A DNA stretch of 64,000 nucleotides from Adiantum capillus-veneris (Eukaryota; Streptophyta; Polypodiopsida; Polypodiales; Pteridaceae). The notes below the pieces were generated by a model. That model saw nothing but the letters and a program-made list of their open reading frames with translations. It was not told the origin of the DNA and ran no database searches. A program made the translations under genes and the position numbers. How positions within the stretch are numbered: the stretch's first letter is position 1; each line of letters starts with the position of its first letter. The stretch spans positions 147,367,885 to 147,431,884 of the forward strand of contig CM043958.1 of the NCBI GenBank assembly GCA_014529385.2, given 5' to 3'. Positions 55,693 to 64,000 of this stretch are shown piece after piece.

Positions 55693-56751
55693 GGATCCTG
55701 TAACTCCAATTTCAGAAGTTAGCGTCTTTTTAGTACTGAAAGCCGAAATGAAGCTTTTAACTATTCAAATGACTTGAAAATTGAAACATGAGCTATTCAG
55801 GGCCTAAGGATGCAATGTAGGTGAAAAAATATGCAAACTGGGCTCAAAAACATGCTTGAGACATCATACGCGTATGATGTCTTTTGTGTCAGAATGGCTT
55901 CATATTGGTTGTGCTTGTAGCTGATAGTGTATACAGGAGTATCATATGCTTGGATTTGAGTTTGGATTCCATTTGGTCAAGTTTTGGCCAGTTTAGTCCA
56001 GTTCAGGCTCTTTGCAAAATTTTGAAAGGGAAATGGATTTTATGATCCAAATTGGGTAAAACTTGGTGGATTACTTTCAAATGGCATGTAGAACACTTCT
56101 GTTTGGTGGGTGAAGCCCTGAGGTGCCAAAATCACATAGTGAGACATCATATGCGTATGATGTCTTTTAGTGCATTTTTGGACCAATTTTCTCTATAAGC
56201 TTGGATTTGGCTTTAGATAGGCTTATTCAGTGGATTTATGAAGTTTGGGTAGAATTTGGACTAAAAATGGCTCTGGGGACATCATACGCGTATGATGTCT
56301 TTTTCATCAATTTTTCATGGGATTGGTTCTGTGGACTCTCCATGTGCTAGTGAAGGACTGTTTATACTCAAATCTTGGTTTGGACTTGAATATGTTGGAT
56401 TTGGGACAAAAATAGGCTTTGTATGAAGGATTTTCTCTTAATTGGGCTAATGGGGTGATCCACTTGACCAAATGGTTCCAAACTTCATATGTAGCATGTA
56501 TTAGATATATATAATGGATGTATGATGACAAATGAGCATTTTTGGCTCTGTAAGTGCAAATAGACATCATACGCGTATGATGTCTTTTGTGTCAAAATGG
56601 TGCTTTTTGGTTCCAGATAGCTTGTAGATGTGTTAATCAACAATCCTACAAAGTTTCAATGAGTTTGGAGTTATTTTGACAAAATTAGGACCAAAAATCA
56701 ATTTTATGGCCTAATTTGCGTCTTTTTGGTTTTCCTTGGGTTTTCTAACTC
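54625..56751 (-). repeat. Inverted repeat, right arm (element C ORF2 start and spacer)
   Basis: Reverse complement of 50246-52364 with a few mismatches and indels. Palindromes at 55859-55882, 56142-56165, 56277-56300 and 56562-56585 match the four of the left arm one to one; one more at 56846-56869 lies outside the duplicated part. Intervals along the element strand are 284, 285, 135 and 283. Confidence 0.85.
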
Positions 56752-56961
56752 TAATTCTCATGATACTTGGTTCATAGGATGTGATTAACATGTGGAATGA
56801 GGCTATGCACTCAATTGTTGAAATGGATGTGAAAATCATGCTGCGAGACATCATACGCGTATGATGTCTTTTCTTGAAATGTTGGTATTTTTGTGCAAAG
56901 AATGCTTTGTGCTAGTGCCCTAAGCCCTGCTAACTAGTTTTCAACTTAAAAAGTCATCAGT

Positions 56962-57251
56962 TTAGCTAAAAAGCCCCCTTATAGGCATTTCAGTCTCCGA
57001 AGTCGTCTTTTTGCCTTGGAGTTGAATTTCTTCAACTTTTCTTCTTGAGAGTTGCATTTCCAGCTCATTGGATATGTTGTGAAGCCACCTATTCGGTTGA
57101 ACTTGACTTTGGCTCCCCGTTCTCCATCTTTCTCCATTTGGTTGCCCGAAAGCGTCTTTTTCACCATCGGTAAGTGAATCAGCTTTCTTTTGGGTTTTGC
57201 TTGCAAACATAAGTCATCCATGAATAGTTGAAACTGCTTGTGAAGTCTCAT
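56962..57251 (-). CDS. Small spacer ORF of element C (homologue of the element A small ORF)
   Basis: Two overlapping frames (57251-56979 and 57210-56962) together resemble the element A small ORF at 5951-6295: QAKPKRK, then PNRWLHNISNELEM and RRKVEEIQL. A one-base frame change near 57120 is needed. Position, between pol and ORF2, is the same. Function unknown. Confidence 0.35.
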
Positions 57252-58140
57252 GTCATTTGGTCGTCAATTTTAGCCGTTATGCCAAAATGACACTTTGTGT
57301 GTCCACAGCCGAATCGGTTGTTCCGACCTACTTTTGGTGATCCAAACCCGGAGATACTCCATGGTTGCATTGCCCTCGATGTTGTTAAGCTTCCTGAGAA
57401 GTTTTGTGTCGTTCCGACAACTTTTTTCTGTTTGCCTCTTGCAGGCTCTGTTGACCTAGGGTTTTTCCAGTCGTTCTTTCTCGAGCTTTGAGTGCTAGAA
57501 ACTCATCCTCTATGTTAGGGTAACCCACCTCTAAGTTCTTGCAAAGTTTGGTTAGGCGGTTGTGCCCCTACCTAGCGTTCTTCCCCATTCCCTGTCTGCT
57601 CTTGTTTCTTGGTTTTGGTGAGTTTTCACGACAAAAGTTAACGATAAGCATCAAAAGCTTATGGCAGCGAGTCTACCTCTCATGTCTGGTGTCCTCTGAG
57701 CTCTCGTAGCAGTCGTAGAAGGCGGTAGAAGGCCGGATGCTCCTGTGTGCTCTTTGCTCTCTCCAAGAAGGTAATAGTGGAAATGAGCTTGATAGTGAAG
57801 TGAAAAATACTTAACTTCGGGCTTCCCGGATCACTTGTTACCAAATTTGACATGTGCTCCTATCTCGTCGTGAAATGCACTTTAGGATTTGAAATTCCTC
57901 AATTTGGACTCCATTTGACCTGTTTCTGAGAAATCTGTCCACTTTGCCAAAATTCTGTCATTTTGGGCTTTTCGCAACTTTTTCAGAATTGTACCCCATT
58001 TTTACCATGGGTTGCCCTTGTCATTAGGACCATCACCGTCTATTCTTTTCTTTTTTCCGATCTCATTTCACCTGCTTTTTTATTTTTCTTTTATTTTTAT
58101 TAAGAAAATCATAAAAAATAAAGGAAAATAGCAAATTGTA
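57252..58140 (-). other. Element C spacer, right end of the element
   Basis: Non-coding; shares blocks with the element A spacer at 6380-6960 (ACCTCTCATGTCT, GTGGAAATGAG, a T-rich run ending in CAGGT). Element homology fades at about 58130-58140, next to a host-like exon. No LTR terminus or PBS is visible here, so the end is a break rather than an integration end. Confidence 0.55.
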
Positions 58141-58229
58141 GTAGGTTTCACAGGGGAATCCAAGAATGCTACATACTCTGTGGAAACTTTAGCATCCAAA
58201 ACATAAAGAGGAGAGCTATTACCTTTACC

Positions 58230-58413
58230 TGCATTCTGCAAAGGAAATGTTAATGGTTCACCTTCAACAGATTTTGTTAGGGCAAACACATTATAACCAG
58301 CTGGTGCATTTATGTCAGCTCCAGATAGAACCAACAAAGATCCTTCCGATGATAGGTGGTGTGGTTTGCCAACCCCCACACCACCCACATGAACAATGAA
58401 ATGAGAGCTTTCC

Positions 58414-58415
<2 letters not shown>
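58230..58415 (-). CDS. First exon of an unidentified plant gene
   Basis: Met at 58415 directly follows a (CT)n-rich leader (58416-58453 on the sense strand), typical of plant 5' untranslated regions. The sequence MESSHFIVHVGG, then LSSEGSLLVLSGADINAP and GYNVFALTKSVEGEP is of mixed composition and does not look like the retroelements. A donor-like site CAG|GTAAAG lies at 58229/58228; the frame also stays open past it to 58080. Downstream, element C sequence begins within about 100 bases, so the rest of the gene is missing or far away. I do not recognise the family. Confidence 0.35.
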
Positions 58416-58460
<45 letters not shown>

Positions 58461-59240
58461 AAGTGTGATGGAGGTGGGAGGAATGTGTTGGCAAAGTGAG
58501 GGACAGGAGGAGAGGATGAGAAGGGAAGATAGAGGAGAGAGTGAGCGATAGTAGTGAAGGTGCCCTGAGCACAGGATGTAGGTAGAGTGGACAAATGGAT
58601 GTGGATGCAGTGAAGGGAGGGACAGTTGGAGGGAAAGATGATAGAGAAATGGGGTAGAGTTGATAGAGGATTTTATAGATAGTCAAGAGAGAGAGAGGTT
58701 GGAGGAGAGAGATGAGGTAGAGTGGATAGAGGTTTGTATAGATAGTCAAGGGAGGGAGAGGTTGGAGTAGAGCTGAGAGAGAACTGAGGGGTAAAGGTAA
58801 AAGTGGATAGAGTGGGGTAGGTAAACTGGACAGAGGGAGAACTAAGGGGTAAAGGTAGAGTGGATAGAGTGGGGTAGATAAAGTGGACATGGGGATATAG
58901 AGATGGTGAGTGATGGTAAGTAGAGAGGTAGAGAAATGGGGTAGAGTTGATAGAGGATTTTATAGATAGTCAAGAGAGAGAGAGAGAGAGGTTGGAGGAG
59001 AGAACTGAGGTAGAGTGGATAGAGGTTTGTATAGATAAACAAGGGAGGGAGAGGTTGGAGTAGAGCTGAGAGAGAACTGAGGGGTAAAGGTAAAAGTGGA
59101 TAGAGTGGGGTAGGTAAAGTGGACAGAGGGAGAACTCAGGGGTAAAGGTAGAGTGGATAGAGTGGGGTAGGTAAAGTGGACACGGGGATATAGAGATGGT
59201 GAGTGATGGTAAGTAGAGAGGTAGAGGAGGAGAGATCACT
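58416..59240. repeat. GA-rich minisatellite, about 290-bp tandem duplication
   Basis: Starts with a (GA)n run at 58417-58453. The block from about 58640 to 58928 (GAGAAATGGGGTAGAGTTGA ... GTGGATAGAGTGGGGTAG) is repeated at 58928-59224, each copy made of smaller units such as GGGGTAAAGGTAGAGTGGAT. Long ORFs on the - strand (Pro/Leu/Ser-rich) are repeat artefacts. It lies upstream of the exon at 58415. Confidence 0.7.
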
Positions 59241-59467
59241 AATAGATGGAAAAAAATGGTGAGCTGTATTGAGCCATCTCTTAATAAAACTCCTTGATAC
59301 AAGTGAAATGGTGAGAGTAGGGAGGGTGGAGGTTGAAATGGTTCCAAAAGAAAAAATTGAGGAGTCACTAGAGATGTCGCTATTTCCTCCTCAATTTTTA
59401 AAGCAATACTCTCTAGATTTTAAGGTCTCTTTCTATAGTTTCCTACCACGTAAAACTTTGTTCTTCT

Positions 59468-59469
<2 letters not shown>

Positions 59470-59553
<84 letters not shown>

Positions 59554-59879
59554 ACTATTTTTTTTGTAAATCTCTCTCTCTCACACACACACACATATAC
59601 ATACATATATATAAAGAGAGAGATATATTTATTCATTTATTTATTAAAATACATATATATACATATAAATATATGTATATATATACATATAAATATGTAT
59701 ATATTTAACACACACATATATACCTTTATATATATACTTATTTAATTAATTATATATTTATACAAATATATAAATATAGACACATAAATGTATACTTATA
59801 TATTTATACACATATATATACATACATTTATATATATACACATACACACACATATACATCGTGTGTGATAAACAGCGAA

Positions 59880-59911
<32 letters not shown>

Positions 59912-59926
59912 TCTCTCTCTCACTCA

Positions 59927-59960
<34 letters not shown>
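59470..59960. repeat. TC, CA and TA microsatellites
   Basis: (TC)n 59473-59529, (CA)n 59529-59555, a short TC/CA block 59571-59596, an AT-rich TATA/CATA tract 59600-59860, (TC)n 59881-59923 and (CA)n 59931-59960. No gene. Confidence 0.9.
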
Positions 59961-59965
<5 letters not shown>

Positions 59966-60004
59966 ACATGATATGCGCGCGCCAGTTTGGCGTGGGAGAG
60001 CATA

Positions 60005-60545
60005 GAGAGGGCGAGTTGCCGTTGGTGGGGCGAGCATAGGGAGGGAGAGTTGCCCTTGACTGCTATAGGTCTAACTATGCCTGGCTTAGAGTGGGCTTCA
60101 TGCACCAAAAAAAGGAACAATAGTGATATCGCTATTCTACCTTTTTCTGGTTTTCTTAAAGACCAAAATAAAGGAAGCAATAGCGATATCACTATTGCTC
60201 CTTTTTTTTTGGTTGTCTTCTGTGCTTCTCGCACGCCTCCTTCGCCATTACCTTCAATTCGCCATCACCTTTGCACGTTGTGCTTCTTGCACGCGAGCAT
60301 AGGGAGGGCAAGTTGCCCTTGACTACTATAGGTCTAACTATACCTGGCTTAGAGTGGGCTTCATGCACCAAAAAAAGGAGCAATAGCGATATCGCTATTG
60401 CAGCCTTTTTTGGCATTTTTTAAGACCAAAATAAAGGAAGCAATAGAGATCGCTATTGCTCCTTTATTTTATTTTTTTTCTTCTGTCCTTCTCTCACGCC
60501 TCCTGTGCCGTCACCTTTGCATGTTGTGCTTCTCGCACGCCTCCT
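60005..60545. repeat. Tandem duplication (about 265 bp) with inverted-repeat palindromes
   Basis: The unit GAGCATAGGGAGGG ... GCTTCTCGCACG occurs twice (from about 60028 and 60294). Each contains two palindromes of the type CAATAGCGATATCGCTATTG, about 60 bp apart: centres near 60128 and 60188 in the first unit, 60391 and 60449 in the second. The third is a perfect 22-bp palindrome. Flanks AAAAAGGA and TCCTTTTT extend the symmetry so each unit could fold into a hairpin. Possibly a small MITE-like insert. No gene. Confidence 0.7.
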
Positions 60546-60559
60546 TCACCATCACCTTC

Positions 60560-61247
60560 GTGAGCTGGTGCACCACCATTGTTAGGTCTCTGACCCCGAC
60601 CAAAAAGAGCATCGTGTACCATGTAATGATCATAATAGAAAAAGTTACTATTTTTAGCAGTTTTTTGAATTCTGTCAGTGCCATGATGTTTAGAATGTTT
60701 TAAAGCTCCCAAATGTGAATTAAAATCATTTTTGCAAAAAAATTTCCAAAAATAGTAAGTTTTGGTCACCCGACCCGTCTAGTTTTGATCATCTCGAAAA
60801 ACTGCAAACCGTACCCCGAATTTGAAAAAAATGCATTTTCGGACCCTCGGGGCTGCTAAATATGATAGGTACTCGGGCCAGTACGCCTTAGTTAGAGCTC
60901 CGTATAGCAATTACGGCATCAAAATCCGACTCGTATGACCCGTTTTAGCCTAAAATCAATTTTTCCAAAAATTAAGCGGGGAGGCACCGGACCCCAGGAC
61001 TGTGTGGGAACACGTCCCAGGCCACTCTAGATCAGCTTTAGCAACTAGGGGGCACCCTTTGTCCTTGTGGGAGTCCTGGGAAATCTACCAAGCCAATAAC
61101 TAAGTCTCAAAGTCAGTTAACCTAGCCAACCTGACACTTGGTGGGTAGGGGAACTGAACTTGCCAATGCAGTGAAATGAGTGCTCCTCCAGATGCTAATA
61201 GCAGAGCTGGTTGATTTTCAGCCTGTAGGAGCCTATTTAAAGGCCTG

Positions 61248-61302
<55 letters not shown>

Positions 61303-62150
61303 GCTCACACACACACCCAGTGCACACACACACACACCTTGGGGAGGTGCTGCCGATACACACATCCTTTGAAGGAGAAGCAAGGAGGGAGGTGTTGTCG
61401 AATTCTCGCCTCAATAAACTCGATTAAATCAGAGAATCGAGAGGATTATCAGCCCTTAATCACGGTAACCAGGGTTTAATTAATGCTTTCTGCAAATCCT
61501 TTTCATTACCATCTAAATTTCTCGTGTATTATGCTTATTCCTAATCGTAATTCTCTATAATTACTCTCTAATTTCTCTTTAACCATATTCTATTATTTAA
61601 TCATCATGCCATAGCTGAATTATCAGCCATTCATCATCCTTAATTAGTGATTAGTGCATGATTAACAGAATTTTCTCTCTCTAGGTAGCATAGTGATTAA
61701 TCAATAAGCCGGTAACTGTGAAGATTGATGAAAATCACTTTTTTATTAACAATGTAGCTAAATTAGATCCATTCTCTTATGCATTAAGATGTAATTAAGG
61801 TAAAATTAAAGCCGTCATTAAGTCTCTAAGAGTTAATTTTTCTCACACCTATGCATGAGGTGAACCTGCATCCTCTAATTGCTAGGAAAGAGATTAATTA
61901 TGCTAATCCATCTTCCTGGTAATTCTATTAATGAGACCTTAGTATTCTTAATCATCTAAGTCAAGTAATTATCCTTAGAGCCGTTTCCCATAGGAATATG
62001 CATCATCCATAATGATTGCTATATGGAAAAATCTAAACCTCTCATAGCAGGCATTGTTTGATGTTGCTAATCTATCATTTGGCTTGTTATGACGCTTGCG
62101 GACATTAGCTCTTTTCTCCAAGTTAATTATTTAAAGTAGTGAGTTTAAAA
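60560..62150 (+). other. Non-coding region with a promoter-like site and (CA)n
   Basis: TATTTAAAGG at about 61224-61233 resembles a TATA box, followed by a (CA)n tract (61252-61301, imperfect to 61336) and CAATAAAC near 61411, a possible polyadenylation signal. This order would fit an unidentified LTR or a promoter of the ORF at 62151. I see no terminal repeats to prove it. 61450-62150 is AT-rich leader-like sequence. Confidence 0.3.
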
Positions 62151-62290
62151 TGGCCCCGGTTAAGAGGACTCGCTTTGGTGGAGCCCACGACCACGAGGCA
62201 AGAACGAGCAAGGTGAACGGAAAGGGAAAAGCTCCCATGGACGAATAAATACCGGCCATCTCACGGGCCATTGACGAAGAAATGGAAGAG
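62151..62290 (+). CDS. Possible first exon: short basic N-terminus
   Basis: MAPVKRTRFGGAHDHEARTS begins at 62151; a TAA interrupts at about 62247, then the frame continues (ISRAIDEEMEE) to a donor-like GAAGAG|GTAGGT at 62290. The phase would allow joining to the ORF at 63504. Basic Arg/Lys-rich start resembles nucleic-acid-binding N-termini. Low confidence because of the stop. Confidence 0.2.
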
Positions 62291-62559
62291 GTAGGTCATA
62301 TTTTTCTTCAAGTCGTTTGAATTAACATTGCACACGTCTAGTTAGAAATGAACATATCCCCAAAAACATGTTGGAGAAATCCGACGAAAACCTGGGCACT
62401 GAACTCATTTGTACATTAAAGTCTAAAGTAAGAAAGAAATGATTGACGGGTATGCTGTTTGCAATAGGAAAGAATGTCTGCTAGGGAAAATTTAGCTCGA
62501 CATGTTCATTTTATTTCCAATGTTGAATCAGTCCTGACCCCCCTACTGATCACAGGGGG

Positions 62560-62760
62560 CAGAGTTCCTCGTTTATGGCTCTTGAATCCACGACTTGCTT
62601 TTTATGCGGTGGATACCCATGACATGCTTTCTATGCGGTGGGAACCCACGTCTTGCTTTTTATGCGGTGTGTCCATGACATGCTTTCTATGTGGTGGACA
62701 TACCTAGTTGTATGGGCAGCTAGGCGACAACGGGAGGAGTAAACTCTCGCGGAGGGGGGA
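62560..62760 (+). repeat. Short tandem repeats and polypurine tract before an LTR
   Basis: About 30-bp units (CATGACATGCTTTCTATGCG / CACGTCTTGCTTTTTATGCG) repeat about four times at 62590-62700. A purine tract CGCGGAGGGGGGA ends at 62760, immediately before TGTTGTACC, as expected for the 3' end of an LTR retroelement. Confidence 0.55.
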
Positions 62761-63369
62761 TGTTGTACCTCCAGAACATTGGAATTTTAATGAATAAGTT
62801 TGAGTAGAATTTTTACTAGAATACTGTCTTGGTGTTGTTTGCAATACTGGTTGAAGGGCTGTCTTAACGAACAATGTGATTCGGAATTAATCAAGAAATG
62901 TTTATGTTGAACAACCATTGTGGTAGTAATTAGGTCACACAAGGAAGTGTGAGTGTGGGGGTGGAAAGTGGGGGCTTGGCTCAGGTTGCCAATGCCTATG
63001 AGATGGGTGGTCCCGATTGGTCGGGAACTCTCTGTCCCCATAGTTTAATCTCGACTCTAGTATTACTCATTGCCCCTAGAGCGGTGAAATCTCGAGAGTA
63101 CGTGCCTCTGAAACATGGGAAAAAAGGCACTCGGGGTTCTCTCCTCTTAGAAGGTGGGTCTTAGGATCGCTAGATGGTTTAAGTACGCTTCCCCTACGAG
63201 GTGGAGCTAGATCTCAATGCTAGTAGGCTCGAGCTCGACTTACTTTGTGATGAGAGATCGTCCGCTACCTGAACCCTAAACCACTTTGTTTGATTCCGCC
63301 ATAGATCTAGTGGCCACCACGTTCACCACATCAGATCCGCTATTTGATATGGCGGGGTGGGGACCTCAC
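62761..63369 (+). repeat. LTR of an unrelated Ty3/gypsy-type element
   Basis: Starts TGTTGTACCTCC after a purine tract and ends ACCTCACA two bases before a primer-binding site. About 609 bp. It shows no similarity to LTRs of A, B or C. The internal GATCCGCTATTTGATATGGC region is not otherwise identified. Confidence 0.6.
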
Positions 63370-63371
63370 AC

Positions 63372-63383
63372 CTGGTATCAGAG
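63372..63383 (+). other. Primer-binding site (initiator-Met tRNA type)
   Basis: TGGTATCAGAGC follows the LTR end after two bases. This is the common plant LTR-retrotransposon PBS complementary to initiator tRNA-Met, unlike the tRNA-Asp type of A, B and C. Confidence 0.8.
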
Positions 63384-63476
63384 CTAAGCCTAGGTTAGTA
63401 AGCCTAGGTTAGGCTGGGAAATAAAGTCGAACTGTTTGAATATTTAAAAAGGAACTAAAAGTATATAGGTAGCTGA

Positions 63477-64000
63477 TCCAAATTCCTTGCATTGGTGTTG
63501 CAGGAAGACCCCGTGCTAGAAGATCGGAAGTTCCAAGTGTTTGAGCTTATTTATGAGCAACCTCGAAGATCCCTAGTTTACCAGTTCATGCGAGATGTCA
63601 TGGAGATACTGATGAAGGCTCATACTCCACACTCCACTCGCATTGATAGAGGATGGGAACTTGATTGGACATTTCCAAGAGGGGTTTACTACATCAACGC
63701 TCGGAAGCTAGGATGCGTGGCTACCGTTTTGAAGAAGATACGTTGGGGAGAAGAGTTGAGGGTAGTGGAGTTATTCTACCTGCTGCCTACCCGATTGGAC
63801 CTGACTATTTCAGGCGACTCCAATCAAACCATCAACGACTGGCTCTTGGAAAAGGTCACTGAGGTGATCCCAGCAAACAGAGTCAAAACTTTTGGAGTAC
63901 CAAAAGACGAATTCCGGCTTGATATCTTAGTTTATAATCCGCTCAAGGATGAGTACAGGAACTATTTCACGAACAAAGTAGTGCATCATGTGAATACCAT
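63477..64000 (+). CDS. Open reading frame running off the window (unidentified)
   Basis: Open in one frame from 63477 (after a stop at 63474-63476) to the window end, about 174 codons without a stop. A splice-acceptor-like TTGGTGTTGCAG precedes GAAGACCCC at 63504, so the real coding part may begin there. The sequence (DRKFQVFELIYEQPRRSLVY, GWELDWTFPRGVYYINARK, TFGVPKDEFRLDILVY) is of mixed composition and not repeat-derived. It may be the first protein of the element whose PBS lies 120 bases upstream, or a gene interrupted by it. I do not recognise it. Confidence 0.45.

Larger units (their letters stand above)
41349..58140 (+). mobile_element. Element C: rearranged LTR retrotransposon with inverted duplication
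   Basis: Left part is a sense-oriented element: LTR 41349-42291, PBS, leader, gag, protease, RT, truncated RNase H (to 50245). It then jumps to the 3' spacer and the first third of ORF2 (to about 52364). There it meets, head on, the 3' end of a second copy in reverse orientation: 34 bases of U3 (52352-52385), PPT, full ORF2, spacer. That reverse copy ends near 58140 without pol or 5' LTR. Integrase and everything between RNase H and the palindromic spacer are missing on the left side. Family relationship to element B is shown by the LTR end and leader start. Confidence 0.8.

Noticed and set aside
41349-58140. Two independent, complete C-type elements inserted head to head
   Set aside because: Neither copy is complete: there is only one full LTR, and the middle junction is a 34-base U3 fragment without target duplication.
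58310-59368. Pro/Leu/Ser-rich - strand ORFs upstream of the exon at 58415
   Set aside because: Produced by the GA-rich minisatellite; the tandem 290-bp duplication explains their repeated peptides.
59269-59745. 158-codon ORF over TC/CA/TA repeats
   Set aside because: Composition is entirely that of the microsatellites.
61100-61479. Cys/Val or Thr/His-rich ORFs
   Set aside because: They span the (CA)n tract at 61252-61336 and are translations of the repeat.

Overview
This window is plant nuclear DNA built almost entirely of nested LTR retrotransposons of the Ty3/gypsy superfamily. The evidence is gag-protease-RT-RNase H-integrase homology, primer-binding sites matching the 3' end of plant tRNA-Asp, TG...CA long terminal repeats with 5-bp target duplications, a MULE-type transposase relic and long CT/CA microsatellites. 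The species cannot be read from the sequence. The pol proteins and the extra downstream ORF look most like the Tat/Athila (OTA) side of Ty3/gypsy, without a perfect fit to either.

Layout. (1) Element D (+ strand, 1-574 and 32185 to about 37309) is an old gag-pol copy without LTRs in view; its RT has been deleted. (2) Element A (- strand, 575-32179, TSD ACAAT) of the same family is inserted into D's gag. In element order it carries 5' LTR (29919-32179), PBS, leader, gag, protease, RT, RNase H, two zinc-binding modules, integrase core, a second retropepsin-like domain, a spacer with a small ORF, a large ORF2, PPT and 3' LTR (575-1487). (3) Element B (- strand, 10642-22145, TSD TTGCT) is inserted at A's RT/RNase H boundary. 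It has no pol and encodes a gag-like protein plus a retropepsin-fold protein lacking its catalytic motif. (4) A 1.3-kb terminal-inverted-repeat element (30590-31926) sits in A's 5' LTR, about 25 bp from the TATA box. (5) A microsatellite region and a degenerate MULE-like transposase gene (37310-41348) follow. (6) Element C (from 41349) starts with a normal + strand LTR, PBS, leader, 1267-codon gag and broken pol. It then forms a large inverted repeat (50246-52364 against 54625-56751) and ends in - strand sequence with an intact 1085-codon ORF2. (7) The right end holds a host-like first exon (58230-58415, -), minisatellites, a tandem duplication with palindromes, and an unrelated LTR followed by an initiator-Met-type PBS and an ORF running off the window.

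The most striking signal is shared by elements A, B and C. Each has a family-specific 22-bp palindrome repeated at about 285-bp intervals (sometimes split near 125-135 bp) in the leader and, in A and C, again in the spacer before ORF2. The B and C palindromes differ by a paired, palindrome-preserving substitution. Other unusual points are a second retropepsin-like domain after integrase, tandem integrase-type zinc modules, a conserved large ORF2 with no envelope character, and a long hairpin locus downstream of an LTR promoter. Most coding regions are broken by stops and frameshifts; C gag and C ORF2 are open.
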